The notes under the pieces are model-generated. The model was not told the DNA's origin, ran no database searches, and was given only the letters and a program-made list of their open reading frames with translations. A program made the translations under genes and the position numbers. Shown in pieces: positions 59,706 through 64,000 of a stretch of 64,000 nt of DNA (the stretch's first letter is position 1; each line of letters opens with the position of its first letter). Where the stretch lies: contig NZ_KE383934.1 in NCBI RefSeq assembly GCF_000422845.1, positions 81,431 through 145,430 of the forward strand, given 5' to 3'. Source of the stretch: Oceanobacter kriegii DSM 6294. GTDB taxonomy: Bacteria > Pseudomonadota > Gammaproteobacteria > Pseudomonadales > Oceanobacteraceae.

Positions 59706-61193
59706 ATGGAACATACCACCGCGGCACGCATTCCCCTTGTGAACGAGTTTGATCCCTCCGGCGTGTCCCCAGCGCCACGCACCACCGACGAGCTGCAACA
59801 GTTACTGCCACCGAAAAAACCGGCCCAGGTAAACGGCAAGTTTTACGTGCGGCTGGTCAGCGGCGTTTTTCAGAACCTGCGCCGCATCGTCAGCGCCCCC
59901 TTGCTGCTGGCGTTTTTTGGCATGGTGTGGGTGCAGTGGGGCGACCACCCAGCGGTGCTGTTCTCGTTTGCAGAACGCCGTATCTTCCTGTTTGGCAACA
60001 GTCTGGGTTGGCACGACCTGCACATTCTGTCGGGGCTGCTGATTGCATCTGCCACCCTGCTGTTTTTTACGGCGGTGGCCTATGGCCGCGTGTGGTGCGG
60101 ATTTGCTTGCCCGCAGAGTGTCTGGACCTGGCTGTTCATTCGCATCGAACAAGTGATAGAAGGCGATGCCCGCAAGCTCAAAAAGATGGATGAAAAAGGC
60201 CTCACCGCGGTTCAGTACCTGCGTCGTGGCCTCAAACATCTGGCGTGGCTGGCGGTGGGACTGGTAACCGCCATCACCTTTGCGGGCTACTTTATGCCGA
60301 TTCGTGAACTGCTGGCAGACATGGCCAGCTTCGACCTGTTATCGGTCGCCTGGGGCTGGACCATCATCATGGCGTTGCTGACCTATACCAATGCTGGTCT
60401 GGTGCGCGAAAAAATCTGTACCCATGCCTGTCCGTATTCGCGCTTTCAAAGCGTTATGTTCGACTCTGACACCCGTACGGTTTCTTACGATGTGCTGCGT
60501 GGAGAACCGCGCAGCCGTCATCAGAAACAGCAAAAAAGCTGTGGCACAGCGTCTGGTGACAACAACAGCAATGAACGTCAGGGCGACTGTGTTGACTGCT
60601 CGCTGTGTGTGCAGGTGTGCCCGGTGGGCATTGATATTCGCAACGGCCTGCAACTGCCATGCATCGACTGTGGCGCTTGCATCGACGCCTGTGACGGCGT
60701 GATGGAAAAGCTCGGCAAAGCCAAAGGACTGATTCGGTTTGCCTCCGACAATGAACTGCTGGGCAAACCGCGCCGTCTGATTCGTCCCCGACTGCTGGGC
60801 TACGGCGCAGTAATGACACTGGCGTTTTCCGGCGTTGCCTGGGGCTTTGCCAACAGCACCGAACTGCTGGCCGAAGTACACCGAAGCCGCGGCCAGCTAT
60901 ACGTGCAACGGGCCGACGACACCTGGTGCAACGACTTTGAAATCAAACTCGAAAGCTTCGTAAATGGATCTCAGCAAGTGAACCTGACGGTTACCAGCCA
61001 CAGCGGCACAGCCTTTGAATTGCTCGGCCCCGTGCCGGTAGATTTAAACGACGCCCAAGGTAAATGGCAAAGCTATCGGGTGTGTTCACTGTCTGACCAG
61101 GTTGCCCCGGATATGCTGGTGTTCGATTTCAAGATGGACGGAGTGCAATTACAGCGCGAAGCCAAGTTTATCGTGCCAGCGAGTGCGCGGTAA
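59706..61193 (+). CDS. CcoG-like polyferredoxin membrane protein
   Basis: 495 residues, inner membrane, related to CcoG/RdxA/FixG, which helps assemble cbb3 oxidase by reducing copper. Helices lie at about 60-80, 95-115, 165-190 and 205-225. Cys-rich parts are YGRVWCGFACPQSVWTW near residue 120, CTHACPYSRFQS near residue 238, and the two cluster sites CVDCSLCVQVCPVGI and CIDCGACIDACDGV near residues 300-340. A His/Gln/Lys and Ser/Asn insert (SRHQKQQKSCGTASGDNNSN) precedes the clusters. No ccoNOPQ lies in the window, so it is an orphan copy. A C-terminal immunoglobulin-like part follows the last helix. Confidence 0.85.
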   Translation: MEHTTAARIPLVNEFDPSGVSPAPRTTDELQQLLPPKKPAQVNGKFYVRLVSGVFQNLRRIVSAPLLLAFFGMVWVQWGDHPAVLFSFAERRIFLFGNSLGWHDLHILSGLLIASATLLFFTAVAYGRVWCGFACPQSVWTWLFIRIEQVIEGDARKLKKMDEKGLTAVQYLRRGLKHLAWLAVGLVTAITFAGYFMPIRELLADMASFDLLSVAWGWTIIMALLTYTNAGLVREKICTHACPYSRFQSVMFDSDTRTVSYDVLRGEPRSRHQKQQKSCGTASGDNNSNERQGDCVDCSLCVQVCPVGIDIRNGLQLPCIDCGACIDACDGVMEKLGKAKGLIRFASDNELLGKPRRLIRPRLLGYGAVMTLAFSGVAWGFANSTELLAEVHRSRGQLYVQRADDTWCNDFEIKLESFVNGSQQVNLTVTSHSGTAFELLGPVPVDLNDAQGKWQSYRVCSLSDQVAPDMLVFDFKMDGVQLQREAKFIVPASAR

Positions 61194-61210
61194 GGGTGGG
61201 AAACCTGAGT

Positions 61211-61403
61211 GTAGGAGGGAATTCATTCCCGATGGATGAGCCTGCTCATCCCGAAAAATCTGCATTTAACGCCGTCTTCGCGGTTTACCGTTATTTGTAG
61301 GAGGGAATTTATTCCCGAAAAAATCTGCATTTAACACCGACTTCGCGGTTTACCGTTATTTGTAGGAGGGAATTTATTCCCGATGGATGAGCTTGCTCAT
61401 CCC
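61211..61403. repeat. REP array, GTAGGAGGGAAT type
   Basis: Three direct units at 61211, 61297 and 61362, each GTAGGAGGGAATT(C/T)ATTCCCG. The spacer ATCTGCATTTAACGCCGTCT with CGCGGTTTACCGTTATTT repeats with few changes between units, so units two and three are 65 bases apart. Units one and three carry an extra hairpin GATGAGC(C/T)TGCTCATC. Terminates at the stop of the transposase gene below. Confidence 0.85.
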
Positions 61404-61410
61404 CCCTGAT

Positions 61411-61869
61411 TCACAACCACGCGGCATCCCAAAACGGGTAATTGCCAATGTGCTCAACCAACCCCGCTCTTAACGGATTGGCCACGATATAACGTGCGAC
61501 TTGTCTGATATCCTCATCCCGGCGAATGGCCCTGTCGTGGAATCCCGGTTGCCATAGCGATCCCGTTGACCCAAACCGCCTGTTGATCTCACGGGCGGTT
61601 GCTGCTTTTAAACGTTTTACCTCTCCCGACAATGTTTGCTGGTCAACCTGAATTAACCAATGAACATGGTCTGGCATCAGCACCCAGCAAAGCAGCCGCG
61701 TTTGTTGCAACACTCGCGGGCTCGTAAAGGTTTGTACCGCCGTATGGGCAACGCTCCAATCTGCAAAGATCGGCCGTCGATTGTTGGTCGCGGTAGTAAC
61801 AAGATAGATTTGGCCGGGGATGGAAACACGGCCTTTGCGCAGGGCCTGCTGGCCCGGTTGGATATTCAT
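61411..61869 (-). CDS. REP-associated tyrosine transposase (RAYT), family 2
   Basis: 152 residues, a different branch from the one at 27049-27576. Marks are GQIYLVTTATNNRRPIF near residue 19, the histidines in LMPDHVHWLIQ near residue 64, and the catalytic tyrosine in ARYIVANPLRAGLVEHIG near residue 127. The REP class GTAGGAGGGAAT flanks it on both sides (61211-61403 and 61917-61995), so it is the likely cognate enzyme. A start near MNIQPGQQALRKGRV is used. Confidence 0.9.
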   Translation of the reverse strand: MNIQPGQQALRKGRVSIPGQIYLVTTATNNRRPIFADWSVAHTAVQTFTSPRVLQQTRLLCWVLMPDHVHWLIQVDQQTLSGEVKRLKAATAREINRRFGSTGSLWQPGFHDRAIRRDEDIRQVARYIVANPLRAGLVEHIGNYPFWDAAWL

Positions 61870-61916
61870 CGCCTGCGTCCTTGCTAGCGGTTGGTGATTC
61901 CCAGTCTATCGGGGTT

Positions 61917-61995
61917 CGGGAATGAATTCCCTCCTACCACACGGAGGTCACCCTGTAGGAGGGAATTCATTCCCGATGGATGAGCTTGCTCATCC
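61917..61995. repeat. Facing REP pair upstream of RAYT family 2
   Basis: CGGGAATGAATTCCCTCCTA (61917-61936) and TAGGAGGGAATTCATTCCCG (61956-61975) form a perfect 20-base inverted repeat with a 19-base centre, followed by the GATGAGCTTGCTCATC hairpin to 61995. This BIME could act as bidirectional terminator. Confidence 0.85.
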
Positions 61996-62334
61996 CGGCA
62001 GCACTGCATTTTCTGACCTGGCCACGAACCGTTCCATTGCCAAACATCATCATTGCCTGCGCACTTTACCCAAAGTGTTTGCTCACTTTTCCAACAACTG
62101 ATAGCGTAAATGGCTGATTTTAGAGATGTTATTGGCTGCGGTTTACAAGTTTATGCGCACAGGGCAACCGGATTAGCGCGCATGCGTACTAACTCGATAA
62201 TGTGGTTCTAAGTAATTAGCAAAGAGTCTCGGGAAATCAGAAGGTTGTGGCGGATTTTTTCACCGTGGGTGTTACTGGGAAGCTGCGCATGCGCAACAAT
62301 AAACTGTTATGCCTTAATGAAGTAAAGGAAAATT
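61996..62334. other. AT-rich gap before the unknown gene
   Basis: The base composition falls from GC-rich to AT-rich across this stretch. GCGCATGCGTACT and GCTGCGCATGCGCAAC stretches around 62180 and 62285 share GCGCATGCG but form no long repeat. No coding frame or known signal was recognised. Confidence 0.4.
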
Positions 62335-63246
62335 ATGATGTTTAATGAATCTATAACGATTCGTTCAGAAGAAGACGCATGGAAGACCTTGGAAAGGTTA
62401 TTGTTAGAAGATGATTTTCATGAGTATGTTGAATTCGAGAGTTGGCCTTTTATAAATTTGAATATCAAAGGTGATAGATACTCTTCAACTTTGCCTGCAA
62501 ATTTATTGAACAAATTGTCCTGTATACAGAGCAATTTGAATACATTCTACGGTAATTTTGTATACGAAGGAGATGCCAGAAATTTAAAGAAATATGAAAA
62601 GCATGATATCGAGCTTGTATTTAAGGTCAAGGAAGGAAGTACAGACTTAAAGGCTGATGCAACTGGCCTACTTAACAGGTTAGGAGAATCTATGACCAAG
62701 CCAGAGACTCAAAAGGTTGCAGGTATCACTATGTGTGTCCTCGCTCTCATACTCTCTGGTGCTGGGGTGGTTAACAACTATGCCGATAATAAAAAAGATA
62801 TAGAATTGCAAAGACTAAAACTTTTGGAAAAAGCCATTGAGACAGCTCCTGAATTAAAAAATTCATCCGCAGAAATACAAAAAACATTTCGGCGTGTTAT
62901 TTCATCTGCCGCTGATGCTGACACAATATCAATCGGAGAAACACTTTTTGATAAATATGCGATTAACAAGATTGCCGAGAAGACTAAGAATAAAATTGAA
63001 TGGGTAGAAATAGAGGGGGAGTTCCGTATTAGCTCTATACGAGGCTATGAAAATTATTACACGATTGAAATAGTCTATGAAGAGAACTCAAAAGTCAGGG
63101 CTAGGCTCCCTAAAAATATTGTCAGCGAGAGCCAGGAAAAACTTTTAATAGATTCGCTTATTAATGGATCCTTGGTGAACTTAAATTTCAAAGCCAAGAA
63201 AATAGAAGATGGTTACGCAAGCGCTAGAGTTCAAGGAGTTGGATAA
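62335..63246 (+). CDS. Hypothetical protein with one membrane segment
   Basis: 303 residues, not recognised. GC content is visibly lower than in all other genes (many AAA, TTT and ATA codons), which suggests recent transfer. One hydrophobic helix lies near residues 127-147 (GITMCVLALILSGAGVVNNY), followed by a Lys/Glu-rich helical part, probably a coiled coil. The last 100 residues look like a beta-rich small domain (WVEIEGEFRISSIRGYENYY). AAGGAAAA precedes the ATG; the next codon ATG is an alternative. It stands beside an IS3-type element. A role in phage defence or other accessory function is possible but without direct support. Confidence 0.7.
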   Translation: MMFNESITIRSEEDAWKTLERLLLEDDFHEYVEFESWPFINLNIKGDRYSSTLPANLLNKLSCIQSNLNTFYGNFVYEGDARNLKKYEKHDIELVFKVKEGSTDLKADATGLLNRLGESMTKPETQKVAGITMCVLALILSGAGVVNNYADNKKDIELQRLKLLEKAIETAPELKNSSAEIQKTFRRVISSAADADTISIGETLFDKYAINKIAEKTKNKIEWVEIEGEFRISSIRGYENYYTIEIVYEENSKVRARLPKNIVSESQEKLLIDSLINGSLVNLNFKAKKIEDGYASARVQGVG

Positions 63247-63328
63247 TTGGCATAACAAACAGCAGCAACGGACTGATGATCTTCCCCCCGTTTTACCGGA
63301 CACCTTTTTAACTACGAAAAGGTGCTCT

Positions 63329-63711
63329 ATGCCAGCCTACAAAAACCAGAAAAAGACAAAGCAATACTCGCTTGAATTCAAACGCTCGGCAGTTGAGATG
63401 AGTCTTGAAAATGATGTTCAAGTGCAGCAAGTTGCAGAGCGTTTGTTCCACTTTTTCCGAAAATTAAGCCGTTCATGCTGTCACGATGGCGAAAAGAATA
63501 TCGGGAAGGTCAGCTGAAGCCCTCTCGGAAACCATCAAACGTAGTGAAGACGAACGTGAGCAAAGCAAAGAAAACAGCATCGAAACCCGAGGAATCCAGT
63601 GAGCTTCGCAAGCTGAAAAGAGAGAATGAGCGCCTGAAAAAGGAGCTCGATCTGGTAAAAAAGTGGCAACGATTTCTCGCGGAACAAGAGAAGAGCGATA
63701 CCGATTCATAA
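63329..63711 (+). pseudogene. IS3 orfA with an internal frame break
   Basis: The N-terminal part (MPAYKNQKKTKQYSLEFKRS, HTH) is in one frame to about 63455, and PFMLSRWRKEYREGQLKPSR is in another from about 63465 to the stop at 63711. These two parts belong to one OrfA, so a base near the T run at 63452-63456 seems lost, unless the sequence has an error. The leucine-zipper-like part (ELRKLKRENERLKKELDL) is intact. This copy may be inactive. Confidence 0.65.
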
Positions 63712-64000
63712 GAGATCATCGAGAACGTTTTGGCACTGCCTGGCTTTGTCGTTGGTTGAACGTATCTCGTAGTGCCTACTATCAGTGGTTGAGCCCTTCA
63801 GAGTCTGTACGCCAACTCTCAGACCGACAGCTGGTCAAGCACATCGCTCAGGTGTTTGAAAGCAGTGACGGCATCTATGGTTCGCCCAGAGTGCATAGGG
63901 AGTTAAGACGAGAGGGTGTACGGGTTGGCGAGAAACGAGTGGCCAGATTGATGCAGCAGTATGGAATGCGAGGACGCTGTTCACGAGTTTACAGGCCAGC
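63657..64000 (+). CDS. IS3 orfB transposase, start only
   Basis: Read after a -1 slip at AAAAAAG: KKVATISRGTREE, then RDHRERFGTAWLCRWLNVSR, followed by SAYYQWLSPS and GIYGSPRVHRELRREGVRVG near the window end. This is the HTH_21-type N-terminus of the DDE transposase; the catalytic DDE residues are outside the window. Partial. Confidence 0.75.

Larger units (their letters stand above)
63274..64000 (+). mobile_element. IS3-family insertion sequence, left part
   Basis: A candidate left end begins near 63274-63277 (TGATGATCTTCCCCCCGTTT, then TACCGGACACC), followed by orfA and orfB in the usual IS3 order with an A6G slip site (AAAAAAG at 63657-63663). The right end and terminal repeat lie outside the window, so the boundary is not proven. 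It follows the unknown low-GC gene by about 30 bases. Confidence 0.75.

Noticed and set aside
61211..61403. Possible CRISPR array
   Set aside because: Only three palindromic units with a conserved, not variable, spacer and a neighbouring RAYT gene, so it is a REP array.

Overview
The window is about 55% GC, densely coded, and organised like a marine gammaproteobacterium of the Oceanospirillales type (inference). The reasons are the conserved gene order orn ... queG, nnrE, tsaE, amiB, mutL, miaA, hfq, hflX, hflK, hflC, yjeT-like, hisZ, purA, a glucosylglycerol-type compatible-solute synthase, an arginine succinyltransferase pathway and many REP-like palindromes. The species cannot be named from the sequence alone.

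Layout. 1-231: end of orn. 385-4325 (minus): a bifunctional glucosylglycerol-phosphate synthase/phosphatase and an MFS transporter. 5020-8092: a four-gene basic amino acid ABC importer. 8680-9552: a MipA-type outer-membrane protein. 9708-15177 (minus): an arginine succinyltransferase operon in the order M20 hydrolase, astA, astD, astB, facing a class III aminotransferase and an AsnC/Lrp-type regulator (15480-17477). 17579-21344 (minus): codB, a PucR-type regulator and codA, tightly overlapped behind a good sigma-54 promoter. 21673-23148: a second copy of the MFS transporter. 23628-26888: an SDR enzyme and a RecQ helicase. 27049-27576: a REP-associated transposase between its REPs. 27780-42350: the conserved queG to purA block. 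42625-43916: a small HTH/membrane protein and an RsuA-type pseudouridine synthase. 44024-52157: a cobalamin riboswitch followed by five overlapping genes: exported CobN-like protein, ExbB-like protein, DUF2149 protein, exported CbiZ-like amidohydrolase, exported nitrilase-family hydrolase. 52289-54695: a cyanide-insensitive-type cytochrome bd oxidase. 55718-57936 (minus): sulfite reductase with its DUF934 partner. 58143-61193: a MocR-type regulator divergent from a CcoG-like ferredoxin. 61200-62000: a second REP/transposase family. 62335-63246: an AT-rich unknown gene. 63274-64000: the left part of an IS3-type element running off the window.

Two observations stand out. First, the riboswitch operon at 44-52 kb looks like a periplasmic corrinoid system: a CobN homologue with a signal peptide and C-terminal anchor, no CobS/CobT ATPase in the window, an ExbB/ExbD-like pair that could supply energy from the proton gradient, and two exported amide hydrolases, one of them CbiZ-like. 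Second, two 267-base repeats at 8383-8649 and 24522-24788 (opposite orientation) align without a gap. At five stems both arms differ between the copies in a compensating way (about 19 base pairs), which points to a conserved folded RNA or single-stranded DNA of unknown function.

The arginine genes fit together: the importer brings in arginine or ornithine, and AstA, AstB and AstD degrade arginine. astC and astE are absent; the neighbouring class III aminotransferase and M20 hydrolase are candidates to fill those steps. In comparison with E. coli, where orn and queG are near neighbours, about 27.5 kb of transport, catabolic and osmoprotection genes lie between them here.
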